From assembly GCF_017745275.1 (NCBI RefSeq), contig NZ_JAGHZS010000004.1, positions 496,001-560,000 on the forward strand: a stretch of 64,000 bases of DNA, given 5' to 3'. How positions within the stretch are numbered: the first letter of the stretch is position 1; each line of letters begins with the position of its first letter. A model generated the notes under the pieces. It saw only the letters and a program-made list of their open reading frames with translations. It made no database searches and was not told where the DNA came from. The stretch is from Chitinophaga sp. (lineage in GTDB: Bacteria > Bacteroidota > Bacteroidia > Chitinophagales > Chitinophagaceae). Of the stretch, positions 45,258 to 54,916 are shown piece by piece. A program made the translations under genes and the position numbers.

Positions 45258-47072
45258 TCAATATCCCTGGTTCTGCTTCAGCACTGACGCACCGTTTTTC
45301 ACACTCAGGTCTATCTGGCGTTGAGGAATCGGGAATCGTACATTTTTAGCAGCGAAGCTGCCATTGGCAATATCTGTTGTAATCGTTTTTTCGTAGTCGA
45401 AATAACGATTGATTTCTGTTTGCGCAATGCCCCAGCGAACGAGATCAAAATAACGATGACCTTCCATTGCCAGTTCCAGCTTACGTTCAAACCGGATGGC
45501 TTTCATGGCCCAATCCTTACCTCCTGTAGTAAAGGCTCCTGGCGGATAAGTACTTATTTTATAGTTAGCGGCCGGCGTATTGGTATATCCCGCCATAGGC
45601 TGTGAGGGATCGATATAGGTTTTTACCCATCCGATAGGGTTAGCAGCGCGGACACGGACGGTATTAACATGTTCCTGTGCAATATTCAGGTCTCCTGCCT
45701 GCGCCTGGCATTCTGCAGCCATGAGTAATACATCTGCAAAGCGGATCAGTACATAGTTGATGGCATTACCGGGCGCCCAGCCATTTCCATCATAGTATTT
45801 ATCCTGTGTGGCCTGCATGTACACATTCTTCAAAGCAGAGTATGGGCCGGCCGATTGCTGATCACGGATCCAGTCCATACCGGGATGGTTGCCCCAATCC
45901 AGGAAAGGAATGCCCCGGCGGCCAACGGTCCAGTCGAGCCGCGGATCCAGGTTATCTGCATCCGGCGTAAATGGCACACTGCTGGCAATGCCTTTATCGC
46001 TTTTAACAGCATGGTCATTGAAGTTATCCAGGTAAGGGAGTCCTTTGGCATCTGTACGATAAGAATTCACGAGGTCCTGTGAAGGCTGATAAAAACCGCA
46101 GCAGCTAAAAGGGCCATTATAAGGGTAATTCAGCATCTCTCCCTGGTTGGCGTTACCAGTGCCCCCGGAACCATCGTTAGCGCTGTATTGGATAGAAAAA
46201 ACGGCTTCTGCGTTGTTTTCCGTGAAGGCATCGAAGTTATCGTGGAATTTTTCCATCAGGTGGAAAGAAACACCTTTGGCGGTTTTGCCATTAGCGATGA
46301 TATCTTCAAATACCGGCAGGGCATCTGTATATTTTTTTTCATAGAGATAGGTTTTGGCCAGGTAAGCTTTAGCAGCCCAGTTGTTGGCGCGACCTATCAC
46401 ATCCTGCACCTCGTTCAGATTCTCCGCTGCATATTTGAAGTCGGCTTCAATCATAGGCCAGATATCCTTATCATTCGGAATTTTATAATCGTCTACGTTC
46501 AGCTTCACATAACTCTCTGCATTTTCATCTACCCAGGGTACTTTATCAAACATTTTCTTCAGGTCGGAGTAGAAATGTCCGCGCAGGAATCGTGCCTCAG
46601 CAGCCAGTTCTTTTTTCTCATCTTCCGTCATATCTTTTACATTCTTCAATACATGCAATACAAAGTTGCAGCGGCGCACGCCTTCATAATCTACACGCCA
46701 CTTGTCGTTGAAGAAACCGTTGGTAGCATTTCCGAAGAAAGTACCTATCTGCAGAATGGCGGCGGCATCGCCGGGATCGCTGCCTTTATGCGCTTCCCCA
46801 CCGCATACGCTGCCATAGATCCAGTTATCCGGGGAAACGGTATACCCGCTGCCACCAGCCAGGTTCAGCAAATCTCCATCTTTAAAATCCTGTCCGTCCA
46901 ACGCGCCATAGGCACCTATCAACAGGTTATTGACACCTTTTTTGTTTGTCAGGGCTGCTTCATCGAGGGAAGATTGCGGGGTACGGTTGAGGAAACTTTT
47001 ACCACAACCGGTTAACAGAGAAGTGGCCATAGCTGCACTCAGTAGTATATGATAAAATGATTTCATGATCAT
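45258..47072 (-). CDS. SusD/RagB-family outer membrane lipoprotein
   Basis: A 604-residue glycan-binding lipoprotein. The lipobox is LLTGCGKSFL after a short signal; the SusD opening NRTPQSSLDEAALTNKKGVN and the helical tetratricopeptide-like core follow, with the typical C-terminal AMKAIRFERKLELAMEGHRYFDLVRWG. SusD covers the SusC channel and binds the incoming polymer. It is the last gene of the sigma-FecR-SusC-SusD unit, 21 bases after SusC. Confidence 0.95.
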   Translation of the reverse strand: MIMKSFYHILLSAAMATSLLTGCGKSFLNRTPQSSLDEAALTNKKGVNNLLIGAYGALDGQDFKDGDLLNLAGGSGYTVSPDNWIYGSVCGGEAHKGSDPGDAAAILQIGTFFGNATNGFFNDKWRVDYEGVRRCNFVLHVLKNVKDMTEDEKKELAAEARFLRGHFYSDLKKMFDKVPWVDENAESYVKLNVDDYKIPNDKDIWPMIEADFKYAAENLNEVQDVIGRANNWAAKAYLAKTYLYEKKYTDALPVFEDIIANGKTAKGVSFHLMEKFHDNFDAFTENNAEAVFSIQYSANDGSGGTGNANQGEMLNYPYNGPFSCCGFYQPSQDLVNSYRTDAKGLPYLDNFNDHAVKSDKGIASSVPFTPDADNLDPRLDWTVGRRGIPFLDWGNHPGMDWIRDQQSAGPYSALKNVYMQATQDKYYDGNGWAPGNAINYVLIRFADVLLMAAECQAQAGDLNIAQEHVNTVRVRAANPIGWVKTYIDPSQPMAGYTNTPAANYKISTYPPGAFTTGGKDWAMKAIRFERKLELAMEGHRYFDLVRWGIAQTEINRYFDYEKTITTDIANGSFAAKNVRFPIPQRQIDLSVKNGASVLKQNQGY

Positions 47073-47093
47073 ACGTTTTTACTTAAGCAATTG

Positions 47094-50000
47094 TTAGAAA
47101 CCCAGGTTAATACCTACCAGGAACTGGCGTTGATTAGGATAAGCGCCTTCGTCGACACCAAAGTCGGTGATATCAGAGCCGCCAATCTCGGGATCTAAAC
47201 CGGAGTATTTCGTGATGGTAAACAGGTTAGCCGCCTGCACATAAATACGCAGCTTTTCCACCTTTAAACGGGTAAGAGCGCCGCCTTTGAAGGTATATCC
47301 CAGTTGCATGTTTTTAGCACGCAGATAGGCGCCGTTTTCCACCATATAAGAATTGGGAACGTTGTTGGTACTGGTAGAACCATCCACCTCCTGGATGGGC
47401 GCTTTAGCATTGTGATGATCCGGCCGCCAGGAATCATAGAGGGCTGTTTTACTTTTAGCGCTGATAAAAGGCCCGTAGAAATCGTGCCACCAGCGTACGT
47501 TGTTCCAGATCTGGTTGCCGTGTGTACCAAAGAGGAAAAGACTAAAATCAAATCCTTTGTAAGTGACGCCAATATTCAATCCATAAGAAAAGTCGGGGTT
47601 CGGGTTACCCAGGATAGTACGGTCGTCTGGTGTAATAACACCATCGCCATTTACATCCTGGTAACGGAAGCGGCCCAGCCCCTCTCCTTCCTGGTAGGTG
47701 GCATCCGACTGGCCGGTAGCTTTTTGTGCCTGTTTATCGGCAGCCGCCAATTCTTCTGCACTGTTCCAGAAGCCAATTACTTTATAACCGAAGAAAGAGG
47801 ATACCGGCTGACCTACTGCGTTGCGGATAATGTTGCTACCATCAAAGCGACGGCTATCACTATCGAAGTAGTCTACGCCATCTGCGATCCTGACGATTTT
47901 ATTTTTGTAGGTAGTCAGTGTACCCGTTACGTTTAGTTGAAGGTCTTTATTGATATTTTTATGCCAGCCCACGGAGAAGTCGAATCCCTCGTTTTTCATT
48001 TGGGCAATATTTACATACGGCTGTGCGGAAGTACCTGCAAGGCCCGGCAGTTCAGGGTTGTACAGCAGGTCCTTGATGTCTTTGCGATAATAATCTGCGG
48101 AGAAGTCCAGTTGTCCATTGAACAGGCTTGCATCAATACCGATGTTTGCATTGACATCACTTTCCCATTTCGCATCGGGGTTACCGATCTGGAAGCTGGC
48201 AAACCCGGCAGTGAGGCCGTTATTGACGCCTGCCAGGTCGTAGTAGGTAGAGCTGCGTTTACCACCATACAGGAAGTAGCCGTTGTTGACGCCCAGGTTT
48301 AACTGGTTCCCCATGATCCCCCAACCGCCACGTAGTTTCAGGTCAGATATCCAGGTTACCTTCTTCATAAATTCTTCCTGGGAAATACGCCAGCCGGCGG
48401 AGATGGCAGGAAAAGTACCATAATGATTATTCACAAACTTGGAAGAGCCATCGCGGCGAACGGTAGCACTTAGCAGGTATTTATCTTTATAAGCATAATC
48501 TACCCGGCCTAAAATAGAAAACAGGCTTTCTGATTCCCGGTTGCTGTAGTTGGTTTGCACGCCGGTACCGGTAGTCAGGTCAGGGAAGTTAGGGTCGAAA
48601 GTGAAATAATCTTTGGTAGTGCCTCCTACCGCCCTGTGGCGGCTGTCATAAGCTTCTGTACCTGCCACCACTTTCAGGTCGTGTGCATTGTTGAAATTTT
48701 GGTGGAAAGTAAGGGTGTTGGTCCAGGTCCACGCATGAGAATTAGTAGAACCTTCTGTATAAGAGTTGCTGGTAGAATTTTCCTTATTCTCATATTGTGG
48801 ATAGGTAAAAGAATGGGACCAGCCGGAGGCGATTTCACCACCAAAGCTGGTGCGGAAGGTGAGGAATTTCAGGAGGTCAACTTCTCCATATACGTTACCA
48901 AACAAACGGCTGTTAAATCCTTTATTATTGCGGCTCCGCGCCTGTATAGCTACCGGGTTATTGGCATCTCCCAAAGCATCACCGGCAGAACCGGCATAGT
49001 TGCCTTTGATGTCGTATACCGGTATAATACTCTGTTCACGCATAGCATGACCAATGGCCGCATCCGCAGTGTTGATGTCTACCGTAGGATTTTCGGACAT
49101 CGCAAAAGCCAGGTTTTCCCCTACGCGGATACTATTGCTGATATTATACTGGGTATTGGAACGAACTGTGTAGCGGCGCAGATAGGTATTCATTAACGTA
49201 CCTTGCTGATTAAAATAACTTAAGGAGAAGAGATAGTTTCCTTTATCCCCACCTCCACTCACGGCTACGTTGTGGCTTGTAATGGGCGCTGGACGGAATA
49301 TTTCGTGGTACCAGTCGGTGCCCGCTTTATTTGCTTTTACAATCTGGTAGAATTTATTATAGTCGTCCAGGTCTGTATAGTCCGGATTGAGGTAATACAG
49401 GGAAGGGGTTACCCGTGGGTCGCCTTCCATGGTGCCTGATGGCAATATATAATCCGGGATCACCGGTGTAGTCCCGCTACCATATTGGTCTGTTCCGGGA
49501 TTGGCGCCGGAATTTTTATAGGCAAGCCATCTGAGTTCTGCCTGTTCCTTTGGGTTGAGCGTATTCCATACATTCCCTTTTTTAGGGTATTGGCGGCCAT
49601 AATAGCCATCGTACGTTACTTTCACTTTACCGCTGCCACGACGCGTAGTGATAATGATCACGCCGTTGGAAGCGCGGGAGCCATAAATAGAAGCGGCGCC
49701 GGCATCTTTTAGTACCTGCATGTTGGCGATATCGTTGGTGTTAAGATCAGCGACATCTGTGGTGGGTACTCCATCTATTACATACAGTGGTGAGTTGGAG
49801 CCGAAGGTATTTACACCACGGATACGAATTTGCGGTGATTCACCTGGCTGGCCGGAACCGATGACTGTTACGCCGGAAGCTTGTCCCTGCAGTTGTTCTG
49901 TTACCTGTGCAGATGGCTGTTTGATTAAGTTCTCCATATTTACCACGGCTACAGATCCTGTCAGGTCTTTCTTCTTCTGGGTGGTATAGCCGGTTACTAC

Positions 50001-50645
50001 TATTTCGTTGAGAGCGCTGGCACCTTCTTTCAGGGTAATGTTAATAAGCTGTCTACCGCCAACGGCTAAACGTTGGGTTTCATATCCGATGAAGCTTATT
50101 TCGAGTTCATCATTGCTTTTGCCGGGAGCAGCAATAGAATAGCTGCCGTCTGCATTCGTAATGGTTCCCACATTGGTGCCGCTGATACGCACGGTTACGC
50201 CTGGAAAGGGATTGCCTTTTTCGTCTTTCACTACGCCCCTGACAGGGTGTTGCTGCTGCACGGCACCTGGTTCTGCAGGTGCAGGAGCGGGCGCTTTTTC
50301 GGAGATCATATAAAAATGTTCCCGTACTTTTTCGTAGTGGAGGTTGAAGGGCATAAGGGCTTTGCCCAGCGCTTCTTCCGGCGACTGGCAGGTAGCGACA
50401 GACAGTTGCACCTTTTTATTTTTCACGAGGTTGCTTTTATAAGCAATGGACACGTTGAAGTGTGATTCAATGAGGTGCAATACATTTTTCAGAGAAGATT
50501 CGTCGGGTTGTTCTTCTCCCCCGTTATTTGATTCAGGGGGAGTCTGTGGCCTGGCCATAGCAGCGAGGTCCTGTGCGGACACCGTTTGGGATAGGAAATA
50601 CAGGGCTAATGTTTGCATTAGCAAAACACGTAAACCTTTTTTCAT
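47094..50645 (-). CDS. SusC/RagA-family TonB-dependent transporter with STN domain
   Basis: An 1183-residue outer membrane transporter. After the signal peptide (residues 1-24) lies an STN domain (about 52-115: NVLHLIESHFNVSIAYKS), then a carboxypeptidase-like CNA-B domain (about 135-210), the TonB box EIVVTGY, the plug (SPLYVIDGVPTTDVADL, YGSRASNGVIIITTRRG) and a 22-strand barrel ending VGINLGF. The STN domain marks it as a transducer that signals to the FecR anti-sigma factor encoded next to it. Substrates of SusC/D pairs are large glycans; the GH30 gene nearby may give a clue. Confidence 0.96.
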   Translation of the reverse strand: MKKGLRVLLMQTLALYFLSQTVSAQDLAAMARPQTPPESNNGGEEQPDESSLKNVLHLIESHFNVSIAYKSNLVKNKKVQLSVATCQSPEEALGKALMPFNLHYEKVREHFYMISEKAPAPAPAEPGAVQQQHPVRGVVKDEKGNPFPGVTVRISGTNVGTITNADGSYSIAAPGKSNDELEISFIGYETQRLAVGGRQLINITLKEGASALNEIVVTGYTTQKKKDLTGSVAVVNMENLIKQPSAQVTEQLQGQASGVTVIGSGQPGESPQIRIRGVNTFGSNSPLYVIDGVPTTDVADLNTNDIANMQVLKDAGAASIYGSRASNGVIIITTRRGSGKVKVTYDGYYGRQYPKKGNVWNTLNPKEQAELRWLAYKNSGANPGTDQYGSGTTPVIPDYILPSGTMEGDPRVTPSLYYLNPDYTDLDDYNKFYQIVKANKAGTDWYHEIFRPAPITSHNVAVSGGGDKGNYLFSLSYFNQQGTLMNTYLRRYTVRSNTQYNISNSIRVGENLAFAMSENPTVDINTADAAIGHAMREQSIIPVYDIKGNYAGSAGDALGDANNPVAIQARSRNNKGFNSRLFGNVYGEVDLLKFLTFRTSFGGEIASGWSHSFTYPQYENKENSTSNSYTEGSTNSHAWTWTNTLTFHQNFNNAHDLKVVAGTEAYDSRHRAVGGTTKDYFTFDPNFPDLTTGTGVQTNYSNRESESLFSILGRVDYAYKDKYLLSATVRRDGSSKFVNNHYGTFPAISAGWRISQEEFMKKVTWISDLKLRGGWGIMGNQLNLGVNNGYFLYGGKRSSTYYDLAGVNNGLTAGFASFQIGNPDAKWESDVNANIGIDASLFNGQLDFSADYYRKDIKDLLYNPELPGLAGTSAQPYVNIAQMKNEGFDFSVGWHKNINKDLQLNVTGTLTTYKNKIVRIADGVDYFDSDSRRFDGSNIIRNAVGQPVSSFFGYKVIGFWNSAEELAAADKQAQKATGQSDATYQEGEGLGRFRYQDVNGDGVITPDDRTILGNPNPDFSYGLNIGVTYKGFDFSLFLFGTHGNQIWNNVRWWHDFYGPFISAKSKTALYDSWRPDHHNAKAPIQEVDGSTSTNNVPNSYMVENGAYLRAKNMQLGYTFKGGALTRLKVEKLRIYVQAANLFTITKYSGLDPEIGGSDITDFGVDEGAYPNQRQFLVGINLGF

Positions 50646-50701
50646 TTGAACAGGTTTTAACGATTAAGGAATAGACTATTTATAGTTACGAGCGGCGATG
50701 C

Positions 50702-51739
50702 TTATTTTTTACGGATCCAAACTTCATCACCTCTTTGGTTGAATTGCATGCGGAAAACCTTTCCCAGCTGAGTCATCATTGTATCAGGGTTGTAAATAAC
50801 AGGCATTGACCCGGATACTTTATAGCTTAATAATTGTGTGTCTGAAACGATGAGTGTTTTACCAAATACCTGCTGCATAAAGGCGGCAGCATCGCTGAGG
50901 GTGAAGTCGTCCATGACCAGCCTGCCAGTATGCCAGGAGGTGTAGTTGTCGGCTATCACACTCTTCTTGGTATAGTCGCTATCCAGTTTATTATAGCGCA
51001 CCATTTCACCCGGATGCAGGTACAGCGCTGCGGTTTTGCCGTCGGCAGGTGCGCCTATATTGAGCAGGATACTTCCCTGCTGCAGTACTACTACAATCTC
51101 TTTACCGCTGTTATTGACATTGAACTGCGTGCCTAATACTTCCACGTTGAGGTTATCGTAAGTATGTACGATAAACTTCTGATGAGCAGGCGTATGTTTT
51201 ACGTGGAAGAAGGCTTCGCCATCGAGCCACACTTCCCTTTTGCCGCCCGGGGATGCGCTGTAAAGCAATCGTGAATTGGCGTTCAGCGTTACTTCTGACG
51301 AATCCGGCAGCGTCATTTTTTTCGTTTCTCCCAACCGGGTATGTACACTCACGATTACCGGTTGCGGGCTGCGAAATTGCCACCACCAGGCAGTGGTCAG
51401 CAACACGCCCAAGAGTAATGCTGCCGCATATTTGCCGGTTTGTTTCCACCAGGGTGTAGCGGCAGTGATATGCGTTGCAGGTTGTTCCTCCTCTCCCAGC
51501 CCGTTCCATACAGCATCCCATAGCTGTTCCTTCTCTGTACCAGAGAGTGTGTATGAACGGAATTTTATGCTATGCACCAGTTGCCGGGCGTCCTGGATGA
51601 CAGTGTTTTTTTCGGGGTGCTGGCGGAGCCAGGTTTCCCAAAACACATTTCCCCGTTCCGGGTGCAATACCCATTCCTGGAAACCTTCATCCATGGCAAA
51701 CTCCCTGGCGGTGTATGATAAATAGTTGCTGGTTGCCAA
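50702..51739 (-). CDS. FecR-family anti-sigma factor with DUF4974
   Basis: A 345-residue membrane protein. The N-terminal 80 residues are cytosolic and bind the sigma factor. One membrane helix (YAAALLLGVLLTTAWWW) lies near residue 110. The periplasmic FecR domain (VHTRLGETKKMTLPDSSEVTL, EAFFHVKHTPAHQKFIVHT) follows, and the C-terminal DUF4974 (FTLSDAAAFMQQVFGKTLIV) receives the STN signal. It acts on the sigma factor encoded 66 bases upstream. Confidence 0.94.
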   Translation of the reverse strand: MATSNYLSYTAREFAMDEGFQEWVLHPERGNVFWETWLRQHPEKNTVIQDARQLVHSIKFRSYTLSGTEKEQLWDAVWNGLGEEEQPATHITAATPWWKQTGKYAAALLLGVLLTTAWWWQFRSPQPVIVSVHTRLGETKKMTLPDSSEVTLNANSRLLYSASPGGKREVWLDGEAFFHVKHTPAHQKFIVHTYDNLNVEVLGTQFNVNNSGKEIVVVLQQGSILLNIGAPADGKTAALYLHPGEMVRYNKLDSDYTKKSVIADNYTSWHTGRLVMDDFTLSDAAAFMQQVFGKTLIVSDTQLLSYKVSGSMPVIYNPDTMMTQLGKVFRMQFNQRGDEVWIRKK

Positions 51740-51805
51740 GAGAACTGCTTTTATCTAAAGAGACCGTAGTGATAAAAATCTCATCACTTTTTTTAAAGTT
51801 TTTTT

Positions 51806-52417
51806 TTATTTGCTTAAAAGCAGCAACAGGAGAGGCAGGGAGATATTTTTCCGGAGGATGCTGATGGCTTTGGAGATGGTATTATACACCGAGTCTACCT
51901 GCATGGACATGACGTCGGCTACTTCTTCGTAATTGAGGTTTTGGAAGAAACGGAGGTAGATGGCTTCGCGCTGGCGACGGGTAAGGCTGGCCAGTCCTTC
52001 CTGGAGGAGGCGTTTTTGTGCTTCCAGTGTTTCCTGCTGGATTAACTGGTTTTCGAGGGGGAGTGTGTATTCAAATTCAAAAGCTTCCCAGGAATCGCGG
52101 TGCTGGCAGCGGCGATCTTTGCGGAGTGCGCGGAGGAGGCGCCTTCTCAGGCTGCTGATCAGGTAATAACGTACATGCTGAATGTCTGGCGACAGGTGTG
52201 TTCTGCTGGTCCAGAGGTCCTGGAACAGGTCCTGGAGACAGTCTTTCACTCTTTCCTTATCCTGGCAAAAGTGCATGCCATAATGAAAGAGGTCATCAAT
52301 ATGTGCATCATATATTTCGGCGAAGGCGTGGCGGTCACCCTGTAGAAATCGTCCCCAAAGTGAGGAATGGGAAGTCACCACGCGCAAGCCTGATTTATGG
52401 GCTTTCCCTGTGTGCAT
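51806..52417 (-). CDS. ECF RNA polymerase sigma-70 factor
   Basis: A 203-residue ECF sigma factor. Region 2 contains FAEIYDAHIDDLFHYGMHFC and LQDLFQDLWTSRT; region 4 contains LTRRQREAIYLRFFQNLNYEEVADVM with the helix-turn-helix. The C-terminal tail LPLLLLLLSK is hydrophobic. It is the first gene of the PUL unit and is expected to direct transcription of susC/D when the FecR partner releases it. It is divergent to the 55-residue lipoprotein gene. Confidence 0.93.
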   Translation of the reverse strand: MHTGKAHKSGLRVVTSHSSLWGRFLQGDRHAFAEIYDAHIDDLFHYGMHFCQDKERVKDCLQDLFQDLWTSRTHLSPDIQHVRYYLISSLRRRLLRALRKDRRCQHRDSWEAFEFEYTLPLENQLIQQETLEAQKRLLQEGLASLTRRQREAIYLRFFQNLNYEEVADVMSMQVDSVYNTISKAISILRKNISLPLLLLLLSK

Positions 52418-52522
52418 ACCTGTTTTGGTTGATGTGTTAAAGCTTGTGAATTATTCTGACAACTGCAAATATATTTTGGTACAGGATATGTCCTGGGATA
52501 TATAACATCAAAACTAAAGACT

Positions 52523-52690
52523 ATGAAACTCATTTCTTATTGGTTATTAACAGGCCTAGTTCTTTTGCTCAGCAGTTGTGAGGTAATCGGTGGTATATTC
52601 AAAGCGGGTGTTTGGACAGGTATCCTTGCGGTAGCGTTAGTAGTAGGCCTTATTATATACCTTGTAAGCCGGGGCGGAAAGCGGGACTAA
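52523..52690 (+). CDS. 55-residue lipoprotein with a second membrane segment
   Basis: A tiny gene: MKLISYWLLTGLVLLLSSCE is a lipoprotein signal (LLSSC), followed by VIGGIFKAG and a second hydrophobic helix (GILAVALVVGLIIYLVS) and a basic end RGGKRD. Similar short proteins are widespread in Bacteroidota and are sometimes mislabelled phosphatidate cytidylyltransferase; they have no such domain. The role is unknown. It lies between the divergent sigma factor and the GH30 gene. Confidence 0.8.
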   Translation: MKLISYWLLTGLVLLLSSCEVIGGIFKAGVWTGILAVALVVGLIIYLVSRGGKRD

Positions 52691-53008
52691 TGCTGTCCCG
52701 CCTCCCTTCTTTATTGCAATAAAATATTTTCCATAAAGTTAATTTATTCTAAACAAATTATTCTTATCTTGGTATCCGAGTAAGTCTTAACAGGAAATTA
52801 AGACGTTTACCTCAGTGAACATTGAAGGAAAAGTATAGTTATCCTAAACCCTTAATCTTACCTTTTCCATTGCGGTTTTATTATTTGCGGTGTGCCTTTA
52901 CCTCCTGTTGCCACGTGATGAAGTGTGATTGTTAACCGGTGTAAACAGGTTTGTATGTCTTGTATTTTCTGTTAAATAAACATTCACAAATCCAAACCCA
53001 CTAAACAA
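52691..53008. other. 318-bp non-coding leader region upstream of GH30
   Basis: No gene is visible. The region contains a weak stem (GGAAAAG near 52829 with CTTTTCC near 52861) and AT-rich stretches that may hold the GH30 promoter. I could not find an exact TAnnTTTG element near the ATG. Confidence 0.4.
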
Positions 53009-54523
53009 ATGAAAAAAAACCTGACGGCAATCAGCGTTTCTCTATTTGTTATGTTCGTGGCTGGCAGCAGCTGTACGAAAAACATGCAGGAAAACCCTAC
53101 CCTTGCCCACACCGGAAAATTAAACGCCAGCGCCACTGCAACCCTGGCAACTATCGACACTGCTACCATCACCCTCAATTGGACCACCACCTATCAACGT
53201 ATTGATGGTTTTGGTTCGTTTGCTGGTCGCGCTACCCCTTTCTTTGAATCACCCAAGCGGGATTCCATCATGCAACAACTTTGGGGCGCCGATGGATTAC
53301 AGCTAAACATGATCCGCGGCGAAGTGCTGTACACTTATCCCTTCGACAAACCCAGCGGCGTAGTGACCATCAAGCCCGCGGGTAGCAGTATAGACATGGA
53401 CGTTAACAGCGCCGCCTACCAGGCGTTGACCAGCGATCAAAAAGCACAAATCGCGCAGCTCTGGATCTTCAAAAAAGTAAAAGAACGCTACCAGGTACCG
53501 ATTATGTTTGCCAGCACCTGGACACCGCCGCTATATATGAAAACCAACACCAGCAGCGTAAGTGGTCAAAATTTCAATGGACTCAACTATAGTTGCTGCT
53601 CCACGGATTTTGCCAACTATGTAGCAGGATTTACCAAAGCCTACCAGGATGAAGGCATTAACTTTTATGGCGTATCTCCCAGCAATGAACCTGAAAATGT
53701 TTTTTCATCCTGGGCATCATCCTACTGGACTGCCGCGCACCTGGGACAGTTTATCACCAATAATCTCCGTCCCGCTTTAAACGCCAAAGGGCTTACCACC
53801 ACCAGGATCATTTCTTCCGAGAATGCCGCCTGGGGTACCGCTAACAATTTCCTTTCCGGCATGGACAAAAGTAATGTAGACATCCTCGCTGGTCATGGCT
53901 ACGTGGAAATCGGTGACCTGATCCTGGGAAAAAGAGGATTGAATCCCAATCCCGCTATCTGGAATTATGCTACCGGTAACAAACCCGTATGGATGACCGA
54001 AGCCAGCGACGACAGCGGCGTATATGATGGCACTATGGTGGGAGGCCTTAAGCTGGCTGTGAACATGCATCAATTCCTGGCGGTATGCAACGTCAATGCT
54101 TACGTTTACTGGCTTGGCATGCTGGCATTCAATAACAACGAATCGCTGATCGGTGCCAACGCAGATGGCAGCCTCGTATATCCGAAAACGTTCGATGTCA
54201 TGGGGCAATTCACCCGCTTCGTACATGCCGGATACTATCGTTTCAATGCCGGCCTGGCAAATAATTCCACCCTGAAAGTATCTGCCTATAAAGATCCTGC
54301 GACAGGCAAATTCAGCGTGGTGGTGATCAACCCGGGTGGTAATGAAACCCATTGCCGGCTAAACCTGTCTGGTTTTACCGCGGGAGCTATCAACTCATAC
54401 CTCACTGCCGACAACTCCAGTGCACACTGGCAGCAAGGCAGCGCTGTTGCGCAGGGCAACGGTAGCTATGTATTGACCGTGCCACCTTCCAGCGTGATCA
54501 CCTTTACCGGTGTCGCTAATTAA
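53009..54523 (+). CDS. GH30-family glycoside hydrolase, lipoprotein
   Basis: A 504-residue surface enzyme with a lipoprotein signal (MFVAGSSCTKN). YQRIDGFGSFAGRATPFF opens the GH30 barrel; YGVSPSNEPENVF has the acid/base Glu near residue 227 and KPVWMTEASDDSG the nucleophile Glu near 330. The C-terminal beta-sandwich ends GSYVLTVPPSSVITFTGV. GH30 enzymes act on beta-1,6-glucan, glucuronoxylan, beta-glucosides or fucosides. Next to a SusC/D locus it probably starts glycan breakdown on the cell surface. A terminator follows. Confidence 0.9.
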   Translation: MKKNLTAISVSLFVMFVAGSSCTKNMQENPTLAHTGKLNASATATLATIDTATITLNWTTTYQRIDGFGSFAGRATPFFESPKRDSIMQQLWGADGLQLNMIRGEVLYTYPFDKPSGVVTIKPAGSSIDMDVNSAAYQALTSDQKAQIAQLWIFKKVKERYQVPIMFASTWTPPLYMKTNTSSVSGQNFNGLNYSCCSTDFANYVAGFTKAYQDEGINFYGVSPSNEPENVFSSWASSYWTAAHLGQFITNNLRPALNAKGLTTTRIISSENAAWGTANNFLSGMDKSNVDILAGHGYVEIGDLILGKRGLNPNPAIWNYATGNKPVWMTEASDDSGVYDGTMVGGLKLAVNMHQFLAVCNVNAYVYWLGMLAFNNNESLIGANADGSLVYPKTFDVMGQFTRFVHAGYYRFNAGLANNSTLKVSAYKDPATGKFSVVVINPGGNETHCRLNLSGFTAGAINSYLTADNSSAHWQQGSAVAQGNGSYVLTVPPSSVITFTGVAN

Positions 54524-54529
54524 CTAATG

Positions 54530-54562
54530 AAAAGACCGGGATGTTTGTTGTCCCGGTCTTTT
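54530..54562. terminator. Intrinsic terminator after GH30
   Basis: AAAAGACCGGGA pairs with TCCCGGTCTTTT around an 8-base loop, with a T-rich end on both sides. Confidence 0.88.
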
Positions 54563-54614
54563 CCTCTTAACAATTAATTGCTTAAACATTTTTCAAAAAA
54601 AGTATACCTATGAT

Positions 54615-54644
54615 TTTGAAAAATGAAATAATTGCCTACTTTTG
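54615..54644 (+). promoter_or_regulatory. Promoter of tRNA-Pro
   Basis: TTTG at 54615, an 18-base spacer and TACTTTTG at 54637 form a full Bacteroidota promoter (TTTG, TAnnTTTG). The tRNA begins 33 bases downstream. Confidence 0.8.
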
Positions 54645-54677
54645 CATCCCGTCAAACAAAGAAAATACCGGTTAAAA

Positions 54678-54751
54678 CGGGACGTAGCGCAGCCCGGTAG
54701 CGCGCTTGCATGGGGTGCAAGAGGTCGCTAGTTCGAATCTAGTCGTCCCGA
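54678..54751 (+). tRNA. tRNA-Pro (anticodon GGG)
   Basis: The cloverleaf is complete: acceptor CGGGACG/CGTCCCG, D-stem GCGC/GCGC, anticodon stem CTTGC/GCAAG with loop ATGGGGT (anticodon GGG), T-arm GCTAG-TTCGAAT-CTAGT, discriminator A. CCA is not encoded (ACAAA follows). Its last bases are part of the 15-bp direct repeat that recurs at 59509. Confidence 0.94.
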
Positions 54752-54755
54752 CAAA
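54741..54755 (+). repeat. Left direct repeat (attL-like) at the tRNA 3' end
   Basis: AGTCGTCCCGACAAA covers the 3' end of tRNA-Pro and four bases beyond. The same 15 bases recur at 59509-59523. This is the classical layout of an integrase attachment site. Confidence 0.7.
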
Positions 54756-54760
54756 AAAAT

Positions 54761-54794
54761 GAAACCCTTCAGATCGTTGGATTTGAAGGGTTTC
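54761..54794 (+). terminator. Hairpin behind tRNA-Pro
   Basis: GAAACCCTT pairs with AAGGGTTTC around a 16-base loop (which can pair further by TTC/GAA-like steps); a weak T-tract follows. Likely current terminator of the tRNA. Confidence 0.6.
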
Positions 54795-54916
54795 TTAATT
54801 TAAATAATATTGCATCCATTCGGTCTAAAAGCGTCACTACTTTCATTTTTAATACGTTACAGGAAGTTCGAATCCATTTAAGTTCGGAAAATATTATTTA
54901 GCGTTAGCATACTGCG

